Assembly (NCBI GenBank): GCA_035236585.1 | Contig: CP141130.1 | Span: 74,905,944 to 74,969,943, forward strand | DNA from: Warburgia ugandensis | Taxonomy: Eukaryota; Streptophyta; Magnoliopsida; Canellales; Canellaceae | Direction of reading: 5' to 3' | Length of the DNA: 64,000 nucleotides | Part shown: piece after piece, positions 24,490 to 36,952 of the stretch | How the letters are laid out: every line of letters begins with the position of its first letter | Position numbering within the stretch: position 1 is the first letter of the stretch | Translations under genes and position numbers: made by a program | Notes under the pieces: generated by a model | Seen by the model: only the letters and a program-made list of their open reading frames with translations | The model's database searches: none | Told to the model about the DNA's origin: nothing

Positions 24490-27400
24490 AGATCAATAAT
24501 CTAGTTGATCATGATCCCATTATGAAACTTGCTCATGTTTTTCTTGAGTCAACCATTATTCCAACTAATGAACACTTAGGAGGGCTAGCTTTCTTATGGG
24601 ACATTGAACATGTGCATGTCAAGGGCCTTGAAGCTTCTCAAATATTCGTTGACTTTTGGATTTCATTAAGATCTGGTCCATCATCTACATGTAGAGTATC
24701 ATACATTTATACTAGCCCTGCATGTTGAAAAAGAATGAGCTTTTGGGGCCACATCATTTAAAGGAACCTTCGAAAAATACTCCTTGGGCAATTATTGGTT
24801 ACTATAATGTCATCTAGGCTGTGGAAGAAAAGTCTGGAGGTGGGAACCTTGAAATCTTGACCTCAACTTCCTGGTTCATGAGCTTGAATTGATTAACCAA
24901 AAACTTATGGGTGGCTAATTCACATGGAGGAACGGACGAGATGGTAGTGGAAATATACTAGAAAAAACTTAATTGTGCAATGACAAATAATGCTTGGAGT
25001 GAAAAAATTTCTATCTCCCATATGTTCTACCTGCCCAAATTTGCTTTAGATCATAACCTGGTATATGCTGATATCTGACCCTCACCCCTTCGTTCCCCCT
25101 AAAGAATTCAAAATTGAACTTACATGGTGAGACCTAGATTTTTGGCCACTACTAACAACGCTTTGACCACAATCATCCCAAGATCACTAAGTTACAAGAT
25201 TTATTATAACTTGAGATTGTGAAGGATTCCCTTACCAAGTGGCATAGACAACATTTTGCCTTCATTGATTAGAGTAAAAAACTTCAAAACTCACTCTTAA
25301 TCATGCAACAACAACCCCCAAATTAACATTAAGGAAGAAAGATCCTTCTTATGAAAGAAATGTTTTTAGCCCAGCATGCTAAAATGAACTGGGTCATAGA
25401 AGGGATCTTAACACAAAATTTTCCATGTTGTTGTTATTCCCAAATGTTGGTCCACAAAATCCTCATGATCCAAAACAATTAGGATGTGGTGATTACCCAC
25501 CCAAAACTTATCAATCATGAGTTCATGGAATATTTTTAATACCTTTTTGAAGCAAACATAGAACATATCAACCTCTACTCCATTTCCACCATGAAAGTTG
25601 ATTTCCTTATCAGGACAGTGACCCTGGTAGAAGTGTGAGATGCACTTTTTTCAATGGGACCTGATAAAGCTCCTATTGTGAATGGATTCCATGCAAGATT
25701 TTTTCAACATTACTGGCCACACATGAACCATTCATTCACTGAATCATTCAAGATGCTTTCAACATAAAAAAATTCCCAAGGAACTTAATAGAACTATCAT
25801 TACTCTCATCCCAAAAAGTGCTAATGCAACAAAATGTGACCAATTCATGCCTATTAGTCTCCTCATAGTTTTGTATAAGATCATTGCTAAAACCTTGGTC
25901 AATAGGCTTCGCCCATTTCTCCATCACCTTTTTGACCCAACCCAAGTGATCTTCATCCCAGGCTATAACAATCAAGAAAATGTTCTTCTATTCCATGAAG
26001 TCCTAAATTATTTCCATCAATCCAAGTCAAAATCTTTCAATCTTATGATCAATGCTAACATGAAGAAAGCATTTGACTCAATTTCTTGGAAGTTCCTTGA
26101 AGCAACTCCTTTCAAAATGGGTTTAGTTGCTCAATGTATTAAATTGGCAATGTTGTGTGTTCAATTATCATCTGCTCTAATGAATTAACCTCCTACTAGT
26201 TCAAACCTCAAAAAGGTTTTTGACAAGGGATCCCCCTGTTGCTATACATTTTTCATTATATGCCTGAAACCTTCTTAGTGAACCTTGAAACTAGAATCCG
26301 AAAAGGCACAATTTGGCCATCCACCATAGAACCAAAAAATTGCCTTATCCACCCATGGAACGCATATGATTTGATGATTTTCCTTCATGTCTTCCTCTCG
26401 GACATTAGACAAAATAACTTGTTTTTCTAAGAACTTGGTGAATATGTTGGCCCAAAATCCAGTTTTCACAGTCATTAGTTTTTTTCTCATACAAAGCAGC
26501 TATGTTGAGCTCTTAAAATCTGATCGCATGTAAACTATTATCAATAACAGGTTATCTTTATTAGCTCAAAAAATCCAAAAATTTCCACTTATCTTATATA
26601 TAACCAAAGTAAAACAAGCTGGCCACTTGAAAAGAAAAAAATAAAATAAAATAGATCCTTTCCAAAGTTAGTTGTATCACCCTTATCAAAGTCATTCTTT
26701 CAGTTATCCCTTTATATGTCATGAGGGCTTTTCCAATCTCTAACAAATTTTTGGATGAGTGTAAAAAGCCCATTTGAAGACTTTTTTAGAAGCTTCAACT
26801 AGACAATAGGGGACTACATCCAATTTGGGGGGATCAAATTTAGAAATCAAAATGGCTGGGTGGGCTAGGCATTCGAAAATCTCAACATTATGTAGAAGGT
26901 TTTCAAATGAAACTAGCTTGGAATTTCCTTAATAGTCATGACTCTCAGTGGGCCAAACTTATGAGAACAAAATATTATAAAAAAAGATGAAAACTTCCTT
27001 ACCAATGTGGTCCCCACCACTGCTTTTTCAACTTAGAAGGAGATTATGAAAACTCAACCTCAAATGAAATAAGGCATTCGATGGCTGATAGGAGATGGCA
27101 AAATTATCTGCATTTGGAGGGACAATTGGATTGCACTGCGCTCACTTGGTCACATTCTGCAAAGTCCAACATACCATTTCAGCGATAAATTTGAAATGCT
27201 TTTCCAAGATGATAAAGATGAATGGGACCCAAACAAAATCTCCTTCCTCACATCCAAAATTCAGCAAATTATATCCACCAACATTTATAAAAAATACTAA
27301 GGACTGCATGGTTTGGACCTTTGTAAGATGGTTGGTTTTCTATTAAATAGCCATATAAACTCCTCATCGATGAAATGAGATCCTCTGAAAGACCAAATAT

Positions 27401-28036
27401 CTGAAAGGCAATGTGGTTATCTCAAATTCAACAACATGTTAAGATTTTCCTCAAGCATATGGATCTCCAAAGACCTCTAGTTAAAGGCAATATCCCTTGG
27501 CCACGTAAAAATGAAGAAAATTATCTTTTCTTCCAAACTCATCTAGAAACATTAGCACACCTCTTTTCTTAATTGCTTTATCCTTGCAACTATAAGATCA
27601 CACCTCTATCGCTCTTTTGATAAACTAGAACCTCATTTAATCCCTTCATGGTGCTTACTCCTCTTGGTTTGAAAAGGGAAAACTAAAACATAGATTTATT
27701 GCCCTCTAGCTATGGCAGCAGGCTACTTGCTCTATGAGATTGGAAAGATTGAAACCATGCCCTTTAGTCTCAATCTAGACCTTCAATTCAGTCAATAATA
27801 CATATTTGGTGAACCAAACTTGTCCATGATTGTAAATTTCTCAAAACCTAGCTCAATCATGACTCAAACTCAAATACCCACTAGATGGGTGCAAAACAAT
27901 ATTATCTTACTCAATATCTTGGACATTAATCCAATAACGAGGCTAAATGGTTAGCAAAATCCAAAGTTATAAAACTAGCTCATGTTTTAGGTTTTCAGTG
28001 TATTCAAGTGTGTGGAGATTTGGAATTGGTACTAAT
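24490..28036 (+). mobile_element. L1-type LINE fossil, 5' and main part
   Basis: The endonuclease C-terminal half is visible near 24570-24720 ('GGLAFLWDIEHVHVKG'), followed near 24790 by an 'AIIGYYN' stretch typical of the plant L1 endonuclease. The reverse transcriptase lies at 25600-26190: 'MPISLLIVLYKIIAKTL', 'NRLRPFLHHLF', 'IFIPGYNNQENVL' and 'MKKAFDSISWKFLE' match plant L1 elements. The RNase H part near 27930-28036 ('VIKLAHVLGFQCIQVCGDLE') stops abruptly at 28036, where a copia LTR begins; it resumes at 35714. There are many stops and frameshifts over the whole length, so the element is long dead. ORF1 could not be recognised, so the 5' limit is uncertain and may lie several hundred bases upstream. 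Confidence 0.82.
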
Positions 28037-28362
28037 TGAGGGGTTCATACTTAAATAGGCTAGTAGGTGTAGTCTGATTGATGCTGGACTTCCCAAGACG
28101 GTGAGATTGTTAGATGCCATATTTGGAGACTGTATTAGACATGATCTTTGGATATCATGGAGAAATCAAGATTGAATTTTTTTGGACCTGATTTCTCAAT
28201 GGAAATTCAGTGATTCCATTCCTTTAAACTCCTATAAAAAGGAGCCAGAGGAACCATCAAGGATCATCCCTATCTTAGTGTAAATCTCTTATAAATAGTA
28301 AAAGCTCTCCCCTTCCCGTGTGTGTGCCCATTTGTGACTATTGACTGATCCTAATGTCTAAG
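28037..28362 (+). repeat. 5' LTR of the copia fossil
   Basis: Starts with TG directly after L1 RNase H sequence and ends just before the primer-binding site at about 28365-28377. It is colinear with 35355-35708 through blocks such as 'ttggagact', 'ggatatc(a/t)tggagaaat' and 'gtaaaagctctccccttcc'. It is about 30 bp shorter than its partner. Confidence 0.85.
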
Positions 28363-29443
28363 AAGTGGTATTAGAGCTAGAGGACCACTAGAGTAAGGAA
28401 CCAAAGACGCCGAAAAACATATCTAATTCCTGAACATATTTGTTCTAGCCCCACCAAATAGAAAGGAAGAGAATAATAGCTGATCTGATCAAAGAAAATA
28501 GTTACCAATGAATGCATGATGATCCTCGGTGACAAACTGATGATGGCTACAACTGCACCCATTGCACAGGCTAATTGGGGGCCGAAGGTACAACTTGACA
28601 GATATGAAACCCGATGGCAAACTACCATTAGTGAGATAACTTAGAAAAAAGTAATTAATTTAAATATAAAGAAGGGATTTGCTGAAGATTTCCAAAGAGG
28701 AAGGATTGAGCATATCCTGACACGTACTACTTTATGGGTGGTCAGGGAGAGAACTAAAATAGCCAGCGAAGACCCTCACAGTTGGCCATCTACAGTGAAG
28801 AGGAGAAGATCAAGACTAAAAAAAATGTGTAGGAAGTGAGATGCTAAGAAGGCAACTGAGGGAAAAAATGATTGGTGGGCTACGAAGGAGAAGCAGTGGC
28901 CGAGTGGTAAAACAAAACACAATAAAAAAAGGGGGAAGGAGACTAATGACAGGATTGGGAGACTAAACTTTTTCATCTATTGTCGACTCTTAAGGAAAAT
29001 GATAAAGTAGCAATCAATAGGAGAAAGCCAAAATAAATAAAAATAAATAAATAAACAATGCCATAGAAGACGCTAATCGAGTAAGTGGGGGTGGTGATCA
29101 ATTGATCACTAAAAATCATCGGGATCAAAAGACTAAAAAGGAGGAGGAGGAGGAGGTGATGTTCACTGTCATGGTTTGGGGTGGATCAACTAATTGGAGT
29201 CATGATTGAACCTCAGATTGATAATAGCACCCCCTGTTGAATTGAATCAGCACCCCTAAAACTTACAAGGACACCCCCTAAATCTGAGATGATTAACACT
29301 ATGTTGACTCATTAATAGTACCTAACTTGACTCAGTAAACAATGTCATGTCAACTCGATAAAAAGTTTCCCAGTAAACAATTTCATGAAAACTATTTCCC
29401 AATAAATAGTATTCATGAAAACAATTTCCTAGTAAATAGCGGT

Positions 29444-31266
29444 TGTGTTTTCCTCAAGTGCACAGGCTATTGTAGTATAGTGTGTGCAAGCATTGGTCGA
29501 TCTCACATGGACTCAATTTGGAAAGTGGGAGTTTAAATAAAATTAAAACCACTAAATTTAACAAAAAATAAAGCAAGTAAATTACTTAATTAAAAAGTAC
29601 AAAATGCTAGATCTAAATGACAATGAATTGAACAAAATAAAAATTGAATTTCACTTCCTAGCTCAATTGTCATGTCATACAGTAAAATAATTTATATTCA
29701 ATCCCATCCAAATAGATCCACACTGATCAATCACCGAGGTCCTTGATCATTGATTTAATGGCCAGATAATGCAAATTTTCCAAAAAAATGATGATCTATG
29801 GATGAAATTGTGAATTAGATGGCTATGATAGACTGTATGAACTCAAAATGCAAATTATAGCTAATGGCTCGTTTGGGATTTGAATTTAAATGAAGATATA
29901 ATGGTGGCCTTCAGATCTAGAAAGAAGATGAAGCTGCAGCTAAGGTAGTCCTTCAGTTAAGGTTAAACCATTCATTCCATTAAGCCAAATGGACATGGAC
30001 TTGAGCTGCAAAGTTCGGGGCTTGTCATGAAAAGGACAAAGTTGCGACACGAAGGGGACTTAAATGGGAGGTCTGTGGGTAATATGAAATTTCTAATTTT
30101 TCTATTAAAATCTTAACCAAAAGAAGAAAGAAACGTAAGGAGTTGTTTAAAGAAGATACACGGAGTAGTTTGAAAAAGCTTGGAAATGAAGGGAAGAAGG
30201 GGTTGGGTTGGGGGAAGCCGAAGTTGGTTGGATCACAATAGAGGAAGATTGCAAAAAGGAGAGAGAATAGGAAAGATACAATGAGAAACAAGAACTGAAA
30301 ATTGATGAGAAAACAAGGAAATTGGTGAGCAAATAGGAAACATGATGATGAGAACAATGGATGAGATGGGCTTTTGTTAGTATAGTGGTGATGAAAACAA
30401 AGTGGAAGTGAGGTTGAAACAAAAGAATGGTGATGACCAAAATAGGAAAAATAGAATGAAATGGAATGGTGAAGGAAACAAAGAAGAAAAATCAATGATG
30501 ACAAAGGAAAAAATGACAATTGAAAGTAAAAGGGAAATAAAAAAGAAGTGATGCATAGGTGGTGAGGCTGAGAGACATGGTTGGGGATGAAGTGCTTCGA
30601 ATCAATCTTTCTCCTTTGGTTTTTATGTTTTTTCTTCCTACTAGCCTCCCTCTTCAATCTCCCATACATACCTACCTCCTCCTATGTATCCCCTGACTTT
30701 CTTTCTTTTGTCCCAAAGATACGATCTTATAATGCTCCCCAAAACCTCCCTTAATAGATCATGCATAACTCCTTTCTTTATTCTTTATCAACTCTTTCTA
30801 GCCCTCTAATAGATCTAGTGTAACTTCTTTTCCAATTGGATTGTGCATATATCAATTTCTAAAACTCTCCTTGGCCATTCACCTTCAAGGCAACTTCATT
30901 TACTTTTTATCTTTCTATCCATGTGCACTTTATTCCCATTGGCCATCTCCTGGGTCCATCTTGCATTATGGGACCCACACAACTTTTTGATCCCATGAGG
31001 ATGATTTGGTACCAACTACTTGATCTAGGTCATCCAAGCCCAATGTAATTGATCTATAACACAAATCTAATGACAATCATCTTAACCACAATTTATTCAT
31101 CTAATTATCTCCGATGATCATCTAACCATAAAATTTTACTAATTAACAGTTAGATGATCAATCGAGGCTATAATGCACATTTAATCTAATAATATAAAAT
31201 TAGTTGGTTGGATGCTCTATTAGCATGCTAATTTAAAGTTTTTAAGCTAAAATTGAATACTCAACA
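29444..31266. mobile_element. Putative solo LTR (copy 2), nested in the copia leader
   Basis: A 1.82 kb non-coding block of the same family as 14357-16444. It begins TG, shares the head word 'caagtgcacaggct', has a purine-rich middle followed by a pyrimidine-rich part, and shares the tail ('gtcatccaagcc', 'tgatctataacac', 'ccgatgatcatc', 'aaaattgaatactcaaca'). Sequence on both sides is copia leader with matching 'tttccta' and 'aatagt' words. A clean target duplication was not seen. The 214-codon open frame on its minus strand (30025-30669) is a by-product of the purine-rich tract. Being inside the copia element, it is the youngest layer of this nest. Confidence 0.6.
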
Positions 31267-34200
31267 ACAACTTCCAAGAAAATAGTTCTTCCCAAAAATA
31301 GTTTCCTAGAAAAATAGTTTCATTAAAAATAATTTCTCCAAATTTAGTTCTCAAAAACTTTTTTCCTAGAAACTATGACTAATACACCTAGAGTCAATGT
31401 AGGACTTTGGTTCAGGAGGCATAATAATAGGAGCTATGATAAAGCTCAATGTTACAAACTACACCCTATGGTGACCTGAAATGGAAGATCTCTTGTACTT
31501 TAAAGATCTTTATGACCCGCTGGATGATAAAAGAGCAGGGCTTGAGGGAACTTCAGAAAATGACTGGATTAAAATAAATAAGAAAACTATATGTCAGATC
31601 AAGTAGTGGTTTGACCATGGTGTCTTTCACTATGTAACACAAGAAGATAATGCATATGTTCTCTGGAAAAAGCTAGAGAACATGTATCGTGTAAAGATTG
31701 CTTGCAGCAAGGTCCTTCTAATGAGAAGGCTTGTAAATATAAACTAAAGATTTTACAACCATCACTGAACGTGCAGAATCTGGTGAATCAACTTGGATCT
31801 ATTGAGCTATGCTAGGGCGATGAGGAAACCCTACTACTATTGAGTTCCTTACTTGATAGCTAAGAGACTTTAGTAATCTCTTAGCAATTTAGCTCTAGAC
31901 AACAAACTTAACATGGCTATATATAAGGATGCCCTATTCAATAAAGAGCACACCAGAAAAGAAGTTGGCATAGACAGTCGCATGCCTCAATTATAGAAAA
32001 CAAATATAGCAAAAGAGATAGGGGTAGAGGGAGGAGTAAAGGCAGAAATCAGGGGAAATATTAGGATCGATGTAAATCCAAGAGTCAGCATAGGAAAAAA
32101 TATAAGTATTTTCACTGTGGTATTGTGGGCCATATGAGAAAAGATTGTTGAAAACTAAAGGAGCAAGGATAAAACAAACCAAAGGAGGACAACGATAACG
32201 CATTTATCATAGTTATACATGATATAAAAGTGCTCTTTGTTGGAGAAGAATAGTTCCTGCATATTGCAAATAGTGAAGTAGAGTGGATGGAACATACCAA
32301 CATCCTACCACGTTACTCCTCACAAAGAGTTCTTCACTTGATACAAGGAAGGAGATTTTAGCACGGTGAAGAAGAAAAATAATAGTTCCTCCAAAATAGT
32401 AGGTATTAGAGACATGTAGATCAAGATGAATCTTGGTTGCACACTAGATCTTGGTGCTAAGAAAGGTACAGTACATTCATGAACTTCAGTTGAACCTGAT
32501 CTTGGTTCCAGCCCTTGACCAATAGGGCTATACTAACTACTTCAGCAACATCACTTGGAAATTGACAAAAGATGTTATGATCATGGCAAGGAGACACATC
32601 TACAGCACTTTATACAAGACTCATATGAAGATTGTAGAGACATCCTTAGTGCAGTAGAAGATGAGGCATCATCAAATCTTTGGTAGCAGAAACTCGAGCA
32701 CATGGGAGAGAATGGACTGCTCATGATCGCAAAGAAGCAACTCATCAAAGTTGCCAAAGGTGTTACCCTAAACCCATGCAACCACTATTTGTTTGGCAAG
32801 CAACATAAAGTTGCATTTTCTTCCCTTATAATAAAAGAACTATTGAGTTCAATGTACTCAGATGTATGTGGTCTCATGGAGTGGAGCTACTAGGTAGGAA
32901 CAAATATTTTGTAACTTTGATGCATTTATGAGGATACGAGTGTACTTTACAAAAAGAAAGGGCCATGTGTACGACTACTTTAAAAGATTCCACGAGATGG
33001 TGGAAAGGCAAACAAGAAAGAAGCTAAAGAGGCTCTAAATAGATAATGGAGGAGAATACACCTCAACGAAGTTTCAAACGTATTGAGCAGAGCATGGTGT
33101 TTGAAATGAGAAGACGTTCTACATAGCCCACAACACAAAGGAGTAGTAGGGAGGATGAATTGGATCATTATGGATAGAATTAGATGCATGCTTAGTATGA
33201 TTAAGTTACCTAAGTCATTATAGGGAGAAGTTGTACGAATCACTAGTTACCATCATCATCACTAGACTTTAAAGTTCTATCATATAAGTCATCTAGCAAG
33301 AAAGTCTCATACTTGCACTTGAGAATATTTGGGTGCAAGTCTTTTGTTCACATATCTAAGGAGATGAGACAAAAGCTCAACATAAAGCCTACTCCATGAT
33401 CTTCATTAGCTATGGAGATAAAGAATTTGGATAGTGGCTATGGGATCCTGAAGGAAAGAGAATCATTTGAAGAAGGGACGTGGTGTTCCATGAAAATCAG
33501 TTTTAAGAGGAGTCCAAAAGGTTTAATGAAGCACCATTGCTCTAGATCTGATACCAGATCATCCACTTGTATAGGTTGGCATAGAAGATATGTTGGGGTT
33601 GAGCAAGGGAGCATCAACCACCTCAAGTAAAAGATGTAGGACTCTATCAAATGGTGAAGAGACTCCTTGGCCAGAAGTTGAGTCTCAACCAAATATGTCA
33701 ACAAGAGGTCACATACTAATTCCTTCACAAAGATATCTTGAATCAGAATATATTATGCTTGCTTATGAGAGGGATCTAAAGAGCCTTCAGGAAGCCCGGA
33801 CACATGTAGATAAAGCCAAATGGATGCATGCCATGCATGAAGAAATTAGATCACTAAAAAAGAACTAGACTTATGAGCTAGTAAAATTTCCCAAGGCAAA
33901 TGAGTACTAAAGAACAAATGGGTGTTCGAGTTAAAGAGAGGAGCAAAGGATAACTAGTAAAATACAAAGTTCGATTGGTTGTCAAAGGCTTTGAAAAAAA
34001 TGAAGGGAGTTGACTTTGATGGAATCTTATTACCAATAGTAAATATGATATCGATCTAGATTATACTTGGACTGGTAGTGAGCCAAAACCTGGAGCTTGA
34101 ACAAATGGATGTAAATACAACCTTCCTTCATAGAGATCTGGAGGAAGAAATCTACATAGAACAACCAGAAGGGTTTGAAGTTGAAGAAACATTTAGTTAC

Positions 34201-35354
34201 AAGGTGAAGAAGAGTCTTTACGACTTTAAGCAAGTATTAATGGAATGGTACAAAAAATTTAACTCATTCATTATGAGTTAAAGATACAAGAGGACTACTG
34301 CGGATCAGTGTGTATGTGTATAGAGAATCCAAGAAGGTAGGTTTGTCATACTTCTACTTTATGTGGATAATATCTTAATAATTGGTTAATATGCAACTAT
34401 GATCAATAGATTGAAGAATGAGTTATCCAAGTCCTCTCACATGAAGGACTTAGGCCCAAATTAATAGATTTTTATGCATGAAGATAGCACATGACATAAA
34501 ATCAAAGAAGTTGTGACTATCATGATAGAAGTATGTTGAACTGGTAACTAAGAGGTTCAGCGTGGAGAGAATCAAGCTTGTCACACTTAACTTGATAATC
34601 ATTTCAAGTTGAGCAAGCATACTTGTCCCTCTTCAAGACAAGAAACACATAAGGTGACATTAATTCCCTACTCTTTAGTTGTTGGGAGCTTGATGCATGC
34701 AATAGTTTGTAGAAGACTATACATTGCTCATACAGCAAGAGTTGCGAGCAGATTCTTGTCCAACTTAGGAAGAGATAATAGGAAAGCAATAAAGTAGATA
34801 TTGAAGTACCCAGCAAGAACATCTAAATTAAATGTGTTTTCGAGGAGCAAACCCAATCCCAAAAGGATATACTGATCGAATATCTTGATGGTTGAGAATT
34901 AACATCAAGATTTCTCTTTACTTTTGCTGAGGGAGTTGTGTCTTAGAAGTCTAAGTTGAAGAAGTGCAATTTTTTATCAACAACAGAAGCAAAATACATC
35001 ATCACAACATAAGTTGATATGGAGATGTTGTGGATGAAACGATTTCTCCAAGAACTGGGTATTTTGTGGAAGGAATATAAGGTACATTGTGATAGTTAGA
35101 GTGCTTTGAATTTAAGTAAGAATAAATATATCATTATGTGCTCAATGCACATTGACCTTTGGTATCGTTAGATACAAGAGGTGATAGAAGAGAGATGTTA
35201 AAACTAGAAAAGATTCACATTGATAATAATCCAACATATATGTTGATAAAGGTTACAACACACAGGAGAACCTTATATTATATAGAGACATAGCAGGAAT
35301 TTACTCAAATTGAAGAAATGAGACATATTCTCCTCCCATGGGTAGGGGGAGAAT

Positions 35355-35708
35355 TGATGGGTCTATACCTAGATAAGGTAGTCGGTGCTGCTTGATTGAT
35401 GTTGGATTTCTTGAGATGGAGAGATTGTCGAACACCATACTTGGAGACTATATCACACTTGATCTGTGGATATCTTGGAGAAATGAAGGTCCGATTTCTA
35501 GACGGAAATCTGGCGATTATGATCGTCTAAACTCCTATAAGAAAGAGCTAGATGAACTAGCAAGGATCATCCTTGTCTTAGTGTAAATCTCTTTTAAATA
35601 GTAAAAGCTCTCCCCTTCCGGTGGACGTATGCAGAATTGGCAGAACCGCGTGAAAATTCTCTCTCTCCCTTTGCATTTGTGTCTATTGAGTGATCCTATT
35701 GTCTAACA
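35355..35708 (+). repeat. 3' LTR of the copia fossil
   Basis: Begins TG after the purine tract at about 35341-35353 and ends 'ctaaca'. It is colinear with the left LTR at 28037. The L1 sequence resumes after a short flanking duplication (35709-35713). Confidence 0.85.
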
Positions 35709-35713
35709 CTAAA

Positions 35714-35960
35714 CGCAATAGATAAGGAAAAGGAAAGGAACCTCTCCTGGAAGGACATATAACCTCCAACTAAAAATGTCACTTTTTGCCATACCCATGG
35801 AGAAGTTAATAGCGTCGCCAATAAATTTGCTAAGTGGGCTGTCAAAACAAAGATGTGCTTGATAATCCACCACCTTTGTTGCACATACTTTAGAGCTTGA
35901 TCAGTTTGGTGTGGATTATCGTTTTGTGTGCGGTTTAAGTGCCTTTTGTTTGCTGCCTGA
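35714..35960 (+). mobile_element. L1-type LINE fossil, 3' part (RNase H end)
   Basis: Directly after the copia 3' LTR the plus strand reads 'NVTFCHTHGEVNSVANKFA' followed by 'KWAVKT', the C-terminal RNase H motif of plant L1 elements (family form: VSFCHTYREANSVADxLA). It is the continuation of the RNase H domain that stops at 28036, so the copia element split one LINE. One stop codon lies upstream of this block. The 3' UTR seems to run to about 35.96-36.0 kb; no clear poly-A tail was seen. Confidence 0.8.
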
Positions 35961-36269
35961 TCTGCACTTATATGTACCGTTTCCCTTTTAATCAAATCTG
36001 CGCTGTTTGTCAGAAATACAAGGCAGGAAGAAGGCCCCCTCCCCTGCGCGTATTTTGTCATGTTAAAATAAGACTAAGTACAATCCTACTTGAATCTCTC
36101 CAAATAAATACACTCTCTGTCTCTTAATGCCAGAAATCCCCCTTACGGCGGGAAAAGCTCGATTTTGGGAAAAAACTTCACTCTAAAAGATTCCGACAGC
36201 CCTCTTCCGCCCACATTCTGATCCATCCTATACAAAAACCTAGAAATCTCTTGTTTTAGCCTCAATTTC
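35961..36269 (+). promoter_or_regulatory. Upstream region and 5' UTR of the ATX gene
   Basis: Only about 300 bp separate the end of the L1/copia nest from the ATX start codon, so the core promoter and 5' UTR must lie here or inside transposon DNA. No strong TATA box is placed correctly; a weak 'aaataaatac' lies near 36102, and pyrimidine-rich stretches near 36090-36120 ('actctctgtctctt') resemble plant Y-patch or initiator regions. An in-frame TGA at 36219-36221 precedes the chosen ATG. The transcription start was not determined. Confidence 0.35.
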
Positions 36270-36952
36270 ATGGAGCTGCCATTGCAGCAGAAGAAATTCA
36301 TGTACGAAGAGGAGGAAATTGATAACGGCACCCCCGTAAAATACCTTCCGCTCCGTGACCTCTACTCCGCTACAGCTCCCTGCATCAGCGCCAGTGGATC
36401 CTCCAACGTCATGTCCAAGAAAGTGAAAGCTCGAAAACTCCATGAACCGCCCTTCGATACTGACCTGGAAAATCCCCACCAAAAGCCTTCTTCTCTTCGT
36501 GTTTATCACAGGAGACTCAACAAAATCCCTCGGGTTTCTTCTTTTTTCGATTCTCTTGTCGAAGGGCTCAAAGCTGATGATTGCAGAAGCCGTGGGGAAT
36601 TCCACGAGGAAACTGAGAGGCGGAGGAGTTGTAATGATGACGGGGCAGAGCCGAATTCCGGAGAAGGCGTTGAGATTAACGGAGAGGATGTGGCGGAGCG
36701 TCCTTTGGATTCTAATACAATTAGGGAGGGGTTTAGCAAGAAAAGGAAGAAACGTTCTGGGTATGAATTGCTCAGCTTAGGCATTGATTCGAGGTCCTTG
36801 TATGAGTCTGCTGGAACATCGTCGAGGGAAGGCAGAACCCATAACAATGTGAGTTCTGCTCCAATGACGAAATGCGTGGAGTTGAAGGGTTCACGCAAGT
36901 CCAATGAGCAAAAGGTTTCGTCCGGTTTGGCGTCAGTGAAGAAATGGGTTGA
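36270..36952 (+). CDS. ATX1/ATX2: ATX exon 1: N-terminal region
   Basis: Codes residues 1-227 plus two bases of codon 228. It starts with an acidic stretch after '[12 protein letters not shown]' and contains the family block '[13 protein letters not shown]' and '[16 protein letters not shown]', followed by a poorly conserved charged region with '[18 protein letters not shown]', possibly a nuclear localisation signal. The end 'VKKWVE' joins the next exon across a GTAAGT donor, completing the Glu codon. Reading past the donor would meet a stop one codon later (TAA at 36954), so splicing is needed. Confidence 0.93.

Larger units (their letters stand above)
28037..35708 (+). mobile_element. Ty1/copia LTR retrotransposon fossil, inserted in the L1 LINE
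   Basis: The element is bounded by LTRs at 28037-28362 and 35355-35708. The initiator-tRNA-Met-type primer site ('gtggtattagagc') follows the left LTR, and a purine tract ('ggtagggggagaa') precedes the right one. In copia order it shows gag remains (about 31560-32060), a zinc-knuckle region (about 32110), gag-pre-integrase and integrase remains (32690-33250), reverse transcriptase (33850-34480) and RNase H (34620-35270). It is broken in many places, more than a dozen by impression. The LTRs differ at roughly a fifth to a quarter of aligned positions by eye, so the insertion is old. Flanking 5-mers 'ctaat' and 'ctaaa' are the likely target duplication. A second element (29444-31266) sits in its leader region. 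Confidence 0.88.

Noticed and set aside
30025-30669. Open frame of 214 codons, minus strand
   Set aside because: It is the pyrimidine-rich complement of a long purine-rich tract, full of Phe, Leu, Ser and His, with no family resemblance, and it lies inside the putative solo LTR.
36240-36904. Two antisense open frames over ATX exon 1
   Set aside because: They are shadows of exon 1, which has the conserved ATX N-terminal block on the plus strand.
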